The notes under the pieces are model-generated. The model was not told the origin of the DNA. It saw only the letters and a list, made by a program, of their open reading frames with translations, and did not search any database. Made by a program: the position numbers and the translations under genes. A stretch of 29,198 nt of DNA from a virus: positions 1 to 29,198 of the IMG/VR virus record IMGVR_UViG_3300025168_000444; one strand, 5' to 3'. Shown here in pieces: positions 12,935-19,392 of the stretch. Numbering within the stretch: position 1 is the first letter of the stretch; each line of letters starts with the position of its first letter.

Positions 12935-13636
12935 ATGGATTGTCCAAAAATAATCGCTAATGAATTGCATAATATTCAAAGCAAAGCAGAAAGACTTGTT
13001 CATGATAGCAAAAATGACCATCAGAAGTATTCATTTGTTAGCATTGATAAATACTATGAATATATGCGTCCATTGTTAAACCTTCATAATCTTATGATTA
13101 TACCTAATGAGGTTGAATCACAGCTTTCTGATAGCGGGAAAACATTAAAGGCTGTTTTTGAATTTTACATCTTACATAAAGATGGAGAAATGTGGCAGTT
13201 CCCTATTAAGCGAACTGTATATATCCCATTTCATGGCGCACAGACTTGCGGTTCTGCACTTTCATACGCAGACAAATTTATCATCAGAACCTTGTTCAAA
13301 ATATCAACTGGTGAAGAGGCTGATGTTGAGGTTCGTGAAAATATATCACATGAAGTTGATGATTTACCGTCTGCTCATTTTGATTATTCAGGAGAGCCAT
13401 ACAGATTGTTCGATAACAAAGGCAGGGTTAAGCAACAATTTACAGATACAAGAAGCTGGCGGCAGATAATTCAAAAACAAGCCACCCCTCTGTCTGAAAT
13501 GAATGTTATGGAAATCAAACGAATTTATAAAGACATCAATGATGACCAAACATTAACAGATAACGCCAAAGATAAATGGTCTGAGGGATTTGCAGAAATG
13601 GGAGTTGTATTGGGAGATGTTTCCAATGAGACGTAG
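12935..13636 (+). CDS. erf: ERF-family single-strand annealing protein
   Basis: A 233-residue protein with the ERF signature: ANELHNIQSKAERLVHDSKN, KYSFVSIDKYYEYMRPLLN, and the most conserved block GAQTCGSALSYADKFIIRTL followed by FKISTGEEAD. ERF proteins form rings that anneal complementary strands during phage recombination and genome circularisation. The gene starts one base after the nuclease stop with GGAGAG upstream. The C-terminal third is variable and ends in a block typical of recruitment tails. Confidence 0.9.
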   Translation: MDCPKIIANELHNIQSKAERLVHDSKNDHQKYSFVSIDKYYEYMRPLLNLHNLMIIPNEVESQLSDSGKTLKAVFEFYILHKDGEMWQFPIKRTVYIPFHGAQTCGSALSYADKFIIRTLFKISTGEEADVEVRENISHEVDDLPSAHFDYSGEPYRLFDNKGRVKQQFTDTRSWRQIIQKQATPLSEMNVMEIKRIYKDINDDQTLTDNAKDKWSEGFAEMGVVLGDVSNET

Positions 13637-13853
13637 AAGCCAGAAAGATAAAATCAAAGCATATCTGCAATCAGGGAAATCTATAACACCGCTTGATGCG
13701 CTTGAAATGTTCGGGTGCTTTAGGCTTGGCGCAATTATATTTACCTTGCGTGAAGAGGGTATGCCGATAAAAACCGAGTTTGTTACAAATCGTTACAAAA
13801 CCAAATTTGCCAAGTACACGCTTGAGCAAACACAACAGCCTAGTTTGTTTTAG
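13626..13853 (+). CDS. Small winged-helix DNA-binding protein (HTH_39-like)
   Basis: A 75-residue protein: KIKAYLQSGKSITPLDALEM, FGCFRLGAIIFTLREEGMPI and TEFVTNRYKTKFAKYTL. This is the common phage winged helix of the HTH_39 type (PF14090 as I recall). I chose ATG 13626, which overlaps the ERF stop by 11 bases; the frame extends to 13590 but without support. It probably acts in recombination or replication, as a DNA-binding accessory. Confidence 0.8.
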   Translation: MRRRSQKDKIKAYLQSGKSITPLDALEMFGCFRLGAIIFTLREEGMPIKTEFVTNRYKTKFAKYTLEQTQQPSLF

Positions 13854-13863
13854 GGAGAATCTA

Positions 13864-14283
13864 ATGGAAAACAAATACGAAAATTCTGGCAATCTATTTC
13901 CCGCCAATAACTCTGAGATTGTGAGACAGGGGACAGTAGATATTGAAGGTCTGAATCATGAGCTTGTTATTGTAAAAACAGTCACAACAAAAAAGGGCAT
14001 GACGATTTACGAAGTCCATAAACAAATTGGTGTCTTATACATTAACGATGAGAAAAGCGAAAAAAAGGATTGGGACATATCAGGTGAAATAGAAATCAAT
14101 GGCGAAAAGCAAATGGCATGGGGTCGAAAGCGAACCGACAAAAACGGCAATGACTATACTAGAATGGGGTTTGCTCCATCTAAACCAAAAGAATCAATGC
14201 AAGACGAGCAATTCGTATCGCCAGACAGCTTCAATAATAAATCACAGAAGAAAGATGATTTAGATGATGATATTCCGTTTTAA
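13864..14283 (+). CDS. SSB-like protein with acidic DDDIPF tail
   Basis: A 139-residue protein. The end, KDDLDDDIPF, is the acidic C-terminal tip that single-stranded DNA-binding proteins use to recruit partners. The body is beta-rich (GTVDIEGLNHELVIVKTVTT, MTIYEVHKQIGVLYINDEK, ISGEIEINGEKQMAWGRK), compatible with an OB fold, though not a classical SSB sequence. Its place between ERF/wHTH and the HNH nuclease supports a role in coating DNA during recombination. GGGAG precedes the ATG. Confidence 0.7.
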   Translation: MENKYENSGNLFPANNSEIVRQGTVDIEGLNHELVIVKTVTTKKGMTIYEVHKQIGVLYINDEKSEKKDWDISGEIEINGEKQMAWGRKRTDKNGNDYTRMGFAPSKPKESMQDEQFVSPDSFNNKSQKKDDLDDDIPF

Positions 14284-14285
14284 TC

Positions 14286-14621
14286 ATGGTTAAGCGAACT
14301 CGCATAAAGCCCAAGCGATATGTTAATAAAAAGCACATGGATTGGATACATTCTTTTCCATGTTGCTTGACGGCTCAAGGCGATTGTCTCGGGGCGGTGC
14401 AAGGGCATCATTTGATGAAGCCTTGGGATGGAGTGAGAGGCATGGGTCTAAAGGCAACAGACCGCAATCTTATTCCATTGTGCCAACGGCATCACATTCT
14501 TTTACATAAACGAGGGAATGAGTTTTCGTTCTTTGAGGAAACGGCTGGGTTTGCTGATTACGGCAAAGTGACCGCCCAAAGATACTGGAAGCAAAGCCCG
14601 CACAATGATGATGAGGCATAA
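14286..14621 (+). CDS. HNH-type nuclease (DUF968/Ref-like)
   Basis: A 111-residue protein with the HNH metal motif: SFPCCLTAQGDCLGAVQGHH, LMKPWDGVRGMGLKATDRNL, IPLCQRHHILLHKRGNE. Cysteine and histidine ligands and the catalytic HH are present. The pattern resembles the DUF968 family that includes the P1 RecA-dependent nuclease Ref; NinG/Rap-like junction nucleases are the alternative. It is the last clear nuclease of the recombination operon. Confidence 0.8.
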   Translation: MVKRTRIKPKRYVNKKHMDWIHSFPCCLTAQGDCLGAVQGHHLMKPWDGVRGMGLKATDRNLIPLCQRHHILLHKRGNEFSFFEETAGFADYGKVTAQRYWKQSPHNDDEA

Positions 14622-15215
14622 ATGAAAATACGTTACACGCAAAACACTTATATCCGCGCACCTATTCAGTTTACAGGTACAGGTCATGTCGATATGGATG
14701 CCTTTGATGAGGGTGGCGATAATGTATTAAAAACCATAGTGACATTTGAAGATGAAGAGTTAGAAGCATTATGCCGCCCTGTGATAGAGGGCTATGAGGC
14801 TTTGTTGATTAAAAAGAAAGTTGATTTCGATGCAGACGATGTTTCTATAGAGCGTGAGGTAATTCTATATGATGGAAAAACGCTAGATATTTCGTACTTC
14901 TGGGGCGTTGGCGATTGGGAGTATGAAGGAATTTTAGACTTAGGAAATGGATTTGACCCTTACACAGACTATGGATGGGCTGAAGATGCAACTGACATTG
15001 ATGGCAAGCCGTATGATTGGGAAGGTAAAGACCTCGCAAAACAAATACCAAAACGGAATGATTTTTTATTGGTATGCGAAAAACAAATTGCGCATGACCT
15101 TTCGGGTGTTTGTAGAGATTGGGACGGATGCCCAAATCAAAATCTTGCTGAAGGGAACGAAAAGTTTACCAAAATGGTAATGCTTTATAGAAATTTATAT
15201 AGGGGCTGGGAATGA
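14622..15215 (+). CDS. Hypothetical acidic protein
   Basis: A 197-residue, strongly acidic and aromatic-rich protein (HVDMDAFDEGGDNVLKTIV, TLDISYFWGVGDWEYEGILD, FDPYTDYGWAEDATDIDGKP) of no family I recognise. Near the end VCRDWDGCPNQNL carries two cysteines. There is no signal or membrane segment. It starts directly after the HNH stop and ends overlapping the next gene as ATGA, so it belongs to the same operon. Confidence 0.75.
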   Translation: MKIRYTQNTYIRAPIQFTGTGHVDMDAFDEGGDNVLKTIVTFEDEELEALCRPVIEGYEALLIKKKVDFDADDVSIEREVILYDGKTLDISYFWGVGDWEYEGILDLGNGFDPYTDYGWAEDATDIDGKPYDWEGKDLAKQIPKRNDFLLVCEKQIAHDLSGVCRDWDGCPNQNLAEGNEKFTKMVMLYRNLYRGWE

Positions 15216-15535
15216 TTACAGATGACGATGTAGAAAAAGCCATTGATTTTTTACGCAACAGTGCCAGAGATGCCGCCCAATCTAAAGCAAACAGAATTTA
15301 TCTAGACGAATTTAGAAAATCGTTGAAATCAATGCTTATGAAAGAACACGCTGGTTTATCTATTGGAGCACAAGAACGCGAGGCATATTCTGACCCAAGA
15401 TACTTAGAACACCTTGAGGCAATAAAAATCGCTGTGGCACAAGACGAACAGAATAGATTTTTAAGGGTGGCGGCAGAGGCTAAAATTGAAGCATGGCGTA
15501 GCTTTTCTGCTAATCACAGAGCCATTAAAATTTAA
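15212..15535 (+). CDS. Conserved small phage protein (helical)
   Basis: A 107-residue, almost wholly helical protein: DDDVEKAIDFLRNSARDAAQ, SKANRIYLDEFRKSLKSML, REAYSDPRYLEHLEAIKIAV, AAEAKIEAWRSFSANHRA. I recall this pattern from many phages in replication/recombination operons. Its function is unknown to me; a structural or DNA-associated role fits the charge pattern. Confidence 0.8.
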   Translation: MITDDDVEKAIDFLRNSARDAAQSKANRIYLDEFRKSLKSMLMKEHAGLSIGAQEREAYSDPRYLEHLEAIKIAVAQDEQNRFLRVAAEAKIEAWRSFSANHRAIKI

Positions 15536-15546
15536 CGGAGCTAGAA

Positions 15547-15759
15547 ATGATGTACACAAAAAGATTGATTACGAAAACAGCCGCCGCAGAATATCTGGGT
15601 ATGGGAACGTCTTTATTTGCCAGATTAGTATCGCAAGATAGACTTCCACAACCTATTCGCATAAGCGAAAGGCGTATTGTTTGGGACATTCAAGACCTTG
15701 ACGAACACATAGAATTGATGAAAACACAAGCGTATATTGAAACAGAGACATACCTTTAA
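15547..15759 (+). CDS. AlpA/excisionase-like HTH protein
   Basis: A 70-residue MerR/AlpA-type HTH: LITKTAAAEYLGMGTSLFAR, LVSQDRLPQPIRISERRIVW, DIQDLDEHIELMK. Such proteins are excisionases, or activators of integration/excision genes. No integrase is visible in this window, so a plain regulator is equally possible. The leader ACGGAG is part of the shared leader group. A terminator follows. Confidence 0.8.
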   Translation: MMYTKRLITKTAAAEYLGMGTSLFARLVSQDRLPQPIRISERRIVWDIQDLDEHIELMKTQAYIETETYL

Positions 15760-15797
15760 ATCAAATTCTGTTAAGCTGTGATTCCTCCCTAAACTTG

Positions 15798-15823
15798 GCC
15801 TCTCATCTGAGAGGTCATTTTTT
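15798..15823 (+). terminator. Intrinsic terminator of the recombination operon
   Basis: CCTCTC, loop ATCT, GAGAGG (15799-15814), with an outer G-U pair, followed by CATTTTTT. It closes the operon that starts at 12175. Confidence 0.75.
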
Positions 15824-15855
15824 CGGCTTTATTGAAATCTTACATTTATAAAATG

Positions 15856-16055
15856 TGACGATGAAGACTTGTTGCTTTAGCCATAGATTTTTCACCAAAT
15901 ATTATGACGATAAAAACTTTATGCTTAAATATTTTTTTCTCATCCAAAGATTGTCACGACAGAATTTTCTGGCTTTAGACACAGATTTTTCACTAAATAT
16001 CTGACGATGAACAATTTCTGCTTAAATATTTTATTTCTCCTGATATGTTGACAAT
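15856..16055. repeat. Array of ~49-bp repeats beginning TGACGAT, in alternating A/B order
   Basis: Units start at 15856, 15905, 15954 (TCACGAC), 16002 and a last partial one at 16049 (TGACAAT), with steps of 49, 49, 48 and 47 bases. Units 1 and 3 share TTTAGnCAnAGATTTTTCAC followed by nAAATAT. Units 2 and 4 share GCTTAAATATTTT followed by nTTTCTC. The order is therefore A-B-A-B with a ~98-base higher period. The final TTGACA serves as the -35 of the promoter at 16048. The rest of 15824-16107 has no gene that I can see. This is iteron-like: an origin, a partition-like site or a regulator array. Confidence 0.65.
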
Positions 16056-16076
16056 AGAAAACATTAGGTATAGTTT
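16048..16076 (+). promoter_or_regulatory. Sigma70-like promoter at the end of the repeat array
   Basis: TTGACA (16048-16053), then ATAGAAAACATTAGG and TATAGT (16069-16074; 15-base spacer) or TAGTTT (16071-16076; 17). It shares gAAAACATTA with the 9102 promoter. It drives the operon 16108-16997. Confidence 0.6.
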
Positions 16077-16107
16077 GTTTTCAATAGAAACCAACGGAGA
16101 CTGAAAA

Positions 16108-16302
16108 ATGAATCAGTGGACTACAGAAAAATTAAAAAATGTTGCTGAGAGTATTGCAACTAACCCTTCACCAGATAATGTGCAAACTCAAATTATGGGT
16201 TTGTCATGGGACGAAACAGTAACACTAGGTAAACTTGTTACGCTGATAGAAAACCTTATCTATGACCGTCAAAAAATCTATGACGAAGAAAGTATAACCT
16301 AA
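16108..16302 (+). CDS. Small hypothetical protein
   Basis: A 64-residue acidic helical protein (WTTEKLKNVAESIATNPSPD, IMGLSWDETVTLGKLVTLIE) with no recognised family. It is the first gene after the 16048 promoter and its leader AACCAACGG-AGAC (16089-16101) matches the third segment of the putative small RNA exactly over nine bases. It is joined to the XRE repressor gene as TAATG, so it may help set the repressor level. Confidence 0.7.
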   Translation: MNQWTTEKLKNVAESIATNPSPDNVQTQIMGLSWDETVTLGKLVTLIENLIYDRQKIYDEESIT

Positions 16303-16544
16303 TGATGAAACCAGAACAATTCCGCAATATTAGAGCGAATATGGGATTAAGCCAACACAAATTGGCTTTGCTTCTTGGTTACGAAGATAGGTCTACAATT
16401 TCTAATTTTGAAAGCGGTAGGCGTGAAATAAACCCACGAATTGAAAAATTGATACTGGCAATGTCATTATCATTTTTTTCAGATAAAGAAACCAACGGAG
16501 ACCACAATGATAAATTGGCACAACGCACCAGAATACTCTCATAA
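16302..16544 (+). CDS. XRE-family HTH regulator
   Basis: An 80-residue protein with a full XRE HTH in residues 5-55: QFRNIRANMGLSQHKLALLL, GYEDRSTISNFESGRREINP, RIEKLILAMS. There is no C-terminal oligomerisation domain of the CI kind. The last ~13 residues are encoded by the leader and start of the next gene (38-base overlap), so the C-terminus is constrained by that signal. It probably controls the 16048 promoter or the repeat array. This is the second small repressor of the phage besides the Cro-like one. Confidence 0.85.
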   Translation: MMKPEQFRNIRANMGLSQHKLALLLGYEDRSTISNFESGRREINPRIEKLILAMSLSFFSDKETNGDHNDKLAQRTRILS

Positions 16545-16731
16545 AGGCTATATATACCAGCCAGAGATTGAGCATGAAGATGAAGAGGGCATCCGCAAAG
16601 CAACACACCGTTTTGTAAACAGGGTTAACCCGCTTGACGTTATGATATGTGGCGAACATACACCCTATCAATGGATGACGCATGACCAAGCAAAAACATT
16701 TATAGAAAAAATGATGGGAGTAAGGTCATGA
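16507..16731 (+). CDS. Small hypothetical protein
   Basis: A 74-residue protein, rich in His/Glu/aromatics (YIYQPEIEHEDEEGIRKATH, FVNRVNPLDVMICGEHTPYQ). Not recognised. It begins inside the XRE gene and has its own strong leader AACCAACGG-AGACC (16490-16503). That leader is the same type as at 16089 and matches the putative small RNA. It is joined to the lipoprotein gene as ATGA. Confidence 0.65.
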   Translation: MINWHNAPEYSHKGYIYQPEIEHEDEEGIRKATHRFVNRVNPLDVMICGEHTPYQWMTHDQAKTFIEKMMGVRS

Positions 16732-16997
16732 GGTGGGCTGTATTTATTATGGCGGCTTCACTGACCGCCTGTAGCTATAACCCTGTGGTTGATTTGAGGG
16801 CTTCTAAAGATGAAGCACAGGTATATCAAAGGGATTTAATGGAATGTCGTGAATTAGCGAAACAAATTGATTACTCAATATTCCCAACAAACCATAAAGC
16901 CGTGGCAAGATGTTTGGCGGGTAGAGGTCATAGCGTTCTTGATGACTTTGGCTCTGGCAATAACTCATTCATACTTCAGCATTTGGCAAGACAATAG
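16728..16997 (+). CDS. Small lipoprotein, phage-encoded
   Basis: An 89-residue protein with a lipoprotein signal: WAVFIMAASLTAC then SYNP, the cysteine about residue 15 being the lipidation site. The mature part VVDLRASKDEAQVYQRDLME-CRELAKQ and RCLAGRGHSVLDDFG is a small alpha-helical domain with a Cys pair that I recall from marine bacteria and phages. It would be anchored in the outer or inner membrane. Superinfection exclusion or a lysogenic-conversion role would fit a repressor-linked operon, but that is inference. Confidence 0.8.
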   Translation: MRWAVFIMAASLTACSYNPVVDLRASKDEAQVYQRDLMECRELAKQIDYSIFPTNHKAVARCLAGRGHSVLDDFGSGNNSFILQHLARQ

Positions 16998-17001
16998 AGG
17001 A

Positions 17002-17024
17002 AGAGGGCTTCGGCTCTCTTTTTT
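17002..17024 (+). terminator. Intrinsic terminator after the lipoprotein gene
   Basis: AGAGGGC, loop TTCG, GCTCTCT (17002-17019) followed by TTTTTT. A UUCG tetraloop caps a seven-pair stem with one G-U pair. Confidence 0.85.
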
Positions 17025-17050
17025 ATTTAATATTTTTTTAACTAATATTG

Positions 17051-17079
17051 TTGACATATGAAAACAGAAAGAGTAGTAT
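17051..17079 (+). promoter_or_regulatory. Sigma70-like promoter, plus strand
   Basis: TTGACA (17051-17056), 17-base spacer beginning TATGAAAACA, TAGTAT (17074-17079). Together with the upstream ATATTTTTTTA and ATATTG, about 35 bases are nearly identical to the promoter at 9102. Expected start of transcription is near 17086. Confidence 0.75.
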
Positions 17080-17084
17080 GGAAT

Positions 17085-17218
17085 TGTAGATAAAGATTGA
17101 AATATGACAACAAGGTACGAGCAAACCGAACGTAAGCAATGTTAAGAAACTTTTGATTTCGACACAGGTAAGCCCCAAGAGGATGTTCAAAGCCCAAACT
17201 TTTCAAACTTTATCTACA
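17085..17218 (+). ncRNA. Structured 5' leader or small RNA closed by an 18-bp stem
   Basis: The predicted first transcribed bases (17085-17102) pair with 17201-17218 in 17 of 18 positions. The arms are TGTAGATAAAGATTGAAA and TTTCAAACTTTATCTACA. The ~98 bases in between contain short possible helices (for example TACG/CGTA) but no ORF that I believe, only a 13-codon frame at 17104. A sealed 5' end with a large closed domain suggests a regulatory leader or a stable RNA. It does not match any riboswitch, 6S, or tmRNA pattern I can recall. Confidence 0.45.
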
Positions 17219-17246
17219 CTGAAAAAATAAAACCACGGAGGCGACC

Positions 17247-17432
17247 ATGAATATAGAAGAACTTGATTCAGAAACCCTTAAAAAGCTAGGCTTGAAAAAG
17301 CCAAGAATTAAAACATTTACTGCTCAACATGAGCGTAGATTTGCGATTAAGGTTCTTAATGTAATTTCAGAACTCTCACAATCAGAAAGAAACAGAGTTC
17401 TAAGACGCGCCATTCAAATGAATGACGTTTAA
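17247..17432 (+). CDS. Small hypothetical protein
   Basis: A 61-residue basic helical protein (EELDSETLKKLGLKKPRIKT, AQHERRFAIKVLNVISELSQ). No recognised family; the SERNRVLRRAI ending resembles small DNA-associated proteins. Its leader carries two of the shared types back to back: ACCACGGAG (17232-17240) and AGGCGACCA (17239-17247), the latter running into the ATG. Confidence 0.7.
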   Translation: MNIEELDSETLKKLGLKKPRIKTFTAQHERRFAIKVLNVISELSQSERNRVLRRAIQMNDV

Positions 17433-17456
17433 TCAGGCGACCAAAAGGAGATGAAG

Positions 17457-18332
17457 ATGGACGGCAATATCAATACCTTAAAAAATGAATGGGACTTCCC
17501 TGTAGATACCTATAATTTATGGGCGGTTTCTGAAACAGAAAACAAACCAGATGTAGAGGTTCCGCCACAGATGTCTAGGGCTATCGTTAGAACGGACACC
17601 AATAAGGTCTTAGGTGTACATGGGTCTAAATATACCGCCATAAAACATGACGATGTGGTGAACAGTATACTGGACGCTGTGGCAGATGCAAAAGTATCAA
17701 AAGACATGGATTGTAAAATTGATGTTTTAGAAGATGGCGCAAAAATGCGGGGCAGTATCTTGTTCAATGATTTGGTCATTGAGCCAGATGTTGGTGATTA
17801 TGTGAGGTTCCAAGTTCTGTTTTACAATTCGTATGATGGCTCTTGGTCTTTTCAGCAATCAGCCAGAGGGTTTCGCCTTTGGTGTAAAAATGGTTGCGCC
17901 GATACAGACACTATAGCCGAAACAATTTCTAAACACACTAAAGGCATATCAGTAGAGGCTTCTGCATCTAAGATAACCGCTGGTGTTGATGCCTTCTTTA
18001 AGAAAAAAGAAATGTGGCAAGAGTGGATGAAAACACCTGTATCCAGACAAATGGCAGAGGATTTCTTTAAGGCAACCCTTTGCAATATCAAAAGCAAGAC
18101 ATCTACAATTAGATGGAATGAATCACGCCTTAACACATTGATGAGGTTGTGGGATGATGATTCAAATAAACTTGGCAAGAACAAATGGGCTTTATATAAC
18201 GCCATGACATATTGGGCGTCACATACAGGCGATACCCTGAAGCCTCACGTTACATCTAAATCAAGAGATTCAATGATAAGCGATGTATTAACAATGCCAA
18301 GTTGGGAGAACACGAAACTAATTGCAGCATAA
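17457..18332 (+). CDS. DUF932 family protein
   Basis: A 291-residue protein of the DUF932 phage/plasmid family: PPQMSRAIVRTDTNKVLGVH, YTAIKHDDVVNSILDAVADA, MRGSILFNDLVIEP, SARGFRLWCKNGCADTDT, NKWALYNAMTYWASHT. The biochemical role is unproven; members occur near recombination and replication genes of phages and plasmids. I prefer ATG 17457, six bases after AAGGAG, over ATG 17451, which touches it. The leader also holds AGGCGACCAAA (17435-17445), an 11-base match to the putative small RNA. A terminator follows the stop. Confidence 0.85.
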   Translation: MDGNINTLKNEWDFPVDTYNLWAVSETENKPDVEVPPQMSRAIVRTDTNKVLGVHGSKYTAIKHDDVVNSILDAVADAKVSKDMDCKIDVLEDGAKMRGSILFNDLVIEPDVGDYVRFQVLFYNSYDGSWSFQQSARGFRLWCKNGCADTDTIAETISKHTKGISVEASASKITAGVDAFFKKKEMWQEWMKTPVSRQMAEDFFKATLCNIKSKTSTIRWNESRLNTLMRLWDDDSNKLGKNKWALYNAMTYWASHTGDTLKPHVTSKSRDSMISDVLTMPSWENTKLIAA

Positions 18333-18338
18333 TATATT

Positions 18339-18364
18339 GAGGGGCAGAAATGCCTCTCTTTTTT
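18339..18364 (+). terminator. Intrinsic terminator after DUF932 gene
   Basis: GAGGGGC, loop AGAAAT, GCCTCTC (18339-18358) then TTTTTT. The next two genes would need read-through or an unseen promoter. Confidence 0.8.
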
Positions 18365-18377
18365 ATAGGAGTTAAGG

Positions 18378-18554
18378 ATGATTTTGCAAATGAGGACATT
18401 GTTAAACGTAACGGCTTCAATATTCTTACTATTCATTATTGTTATACTTTTTGAATGGGCTGTTTTAAATGCTGTATTGGGTTGCAAGACTTGGGACGAG
18501 GCAAAGTGGACAAGCGAAAGCTCTTGCGTTTCACTGAAACAATTACTGCGATAG
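18378..18554 (+). CDS. Tiny membrane protein
   Basis: A 58-residue frame from ATG 18378 to TAG 18554, with AGGAG seven bases upstream. One hydrophobic segment (LLNVTASIFLLFIIVILFEW) is followed by a short Trp/Cys-containing tail with two cysteines (VLGCKTWDEAKWTSESSCVS). The tail would face the periplasm or cytoplasm and could form a disulfide. The next gene starts nine bases on, with AGGAGG in between. Function unknown; a lysis or membrane-stress role is only suggested by its nature. Confidence 0.75.
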   Translation: MILQMRTLLNVTASIFLLFIIVILFEWAVLNAVLGCKTWDEAKWTSESSCVSLKQLLR

Positions 18555-18563
18555 GAGGATTAA

Positions 18564-19139
18564 ATGAGCATGGTCATACCGCCAAACCATAGACAGGGCG
18601 AATTAGGTGTTATTAGCCCATTGGAATTAGACAAAGTTCAATGCAGAGATATTATAGAACTTCACAAAGACCCACAAAATGTTCACAAAACAGCAAGGAT
18701 AAACGCTGAAAATTCAAATGTTGTGGATTTAAAAACAAGAGATACAGATGTTTGGGTTATCCATGAAGACCATAATTGGGTTGATGCTTTAATCTGTACT
18801 GCCGCTTTGACAGCTAATCAAACATTTGAATTGAACATAAGCGGGTTAATGGAACGCCCTCAATTACTTCGATATAAAGCACCATCCAACGGATATGATT
18901 GGCATATGGATATTGGGAGAGGTGATGCCTCAACCAGAAAAATAAGCATATCAATATTGCTAAACGATGATTATGAGGGCGGCGAACTAGGATTCTTCAT
19001 AACAGGTGACCAATCAATTAAGCCTGACACTGGACAAGCCATAGCCTTCCCATCGTTTTTGCCTCATAGGGTTACACCTTTAACCAAAGGCATCAGGTGG
19101 TCATTGGTATGCTGGATTACAGGTGAACCATTTAGATAG
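18564..19139 (+). CDS. 2OG-Fe(II) oxygenase, prolyl-4-hydroxylase-like
   Basis: A 191-residue dioxygenase. The iron ligands H114-x-D116 (YDWHMDIGRG) and H168 (FPSFLPHRVTPLTKG), with 2-oxoglutarate-binding R178 (IRWS), are all present in the PKHD-hydroxylase arrangement, and ILLNDDYEGGELGFF is typical. It would hydroxylate a protein or small-molecule substrate using oxygen and 2-oxoglutarate. Related enzymes are frequent in marine phages with unknown targets. It is not of the TET/JBP type that oxidises thymine or 5-methylcytosine, judged by sequence pattern. The SD is AGGAGG. Its end overlaps the convergent lysis-region gene by eight bases. Confidence 0.88.
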   Translation: MSMVIPPNHRQGELGVISPLELDKVQCRDIIELHKDPQNVHKTARINAENSNVVDLKTRDTDVWVIHEDHNWVDALICTAALTANQTFELNISGLMERPQLLRYKAPSNGYDWHMDIGRGDASTRKISISILLNDDYEGGELGFFITGDQSIKPDTGQAIAFPSFLPHRVTPLTKGIRWSLVCWITGEPFR

Positions 19140-19392
19140 AGTTCTGTTGCTTTACAGATAAGGGATGTTCTTTTTCAACCATAAGCCCCGCAAGGGTAAC
19201 AAGCCTATCCTTTTCACGCATACCCTTTTCTGTGACGTTTAAAGCCCCGCCAGCCTCATTAACGAACCCTTCGCTTATCAACACACCTAAAATGAAGTCA
19301 TACGGCTCTCTGCCGCTTAAAACGGCGATAAGGCCACCAAGCCTAACATTCTGCACATTAGATAACCCTGTGCGGCTTTTCTTCCCAGACAT
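19132..19392 (-). CDS. Small protein at the end of the late operon
   Basis: An 86-residue protein: a short basic start, then LGGLIAVLSGREPYDFILGV, ISEGFVNEAGGALNVTEKGM, REKDRLVTLAGLM. The middle resembles a winged-helix with a beta hairpin (ALNVTEKGMREKDR), so DNA binding is possible but unproven. ATG 19392 is joined to the holin stop as TAATG; a longer frame to 19467 is a shadow of the holin gene. The stop lies inside the convergent oxygenase gene. Confidence 0.65.
   Translation of the reverse strand: MSGKKSRTGLSNVQNVRLGGLIAVLSGREPYDFILGVLISEGFVNEAGGALNVTEKGMREKDRLVTLAGLMVEKEHPLSVKQQNSI

Noticed and set aside
13158-13469. 103-residue plus-strand frame inside the ERF gene
   Set aside because: Alternative frame within a well-supported ERF coding region, with no ribosome site.
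15840-16050. CRISPR array
   Set aside because: Units are similar along their whole length in an A-B-A-B order, so there are no identical repeats separated by unique spacers, and no cas genes.
17085-17218. tmRNA, 6S RNA or a known riboswitch
   Set aside because: A GATTTCGACA string recalls tmRNA, but there is no tRNA-like end, tag frame or CCA; the paired closing stem lacks the 6S bubble; no riboswitch core was recognised.
18564-19139. 2OG oxygenase as the missing TET/JBP enzyme for the glycosyltransferase
   Set aside because: Its motif order and context residues are those of prolyl-4-hydroxylase-like (PKHD) enzymes, and it is 13 kb away on the other strand.
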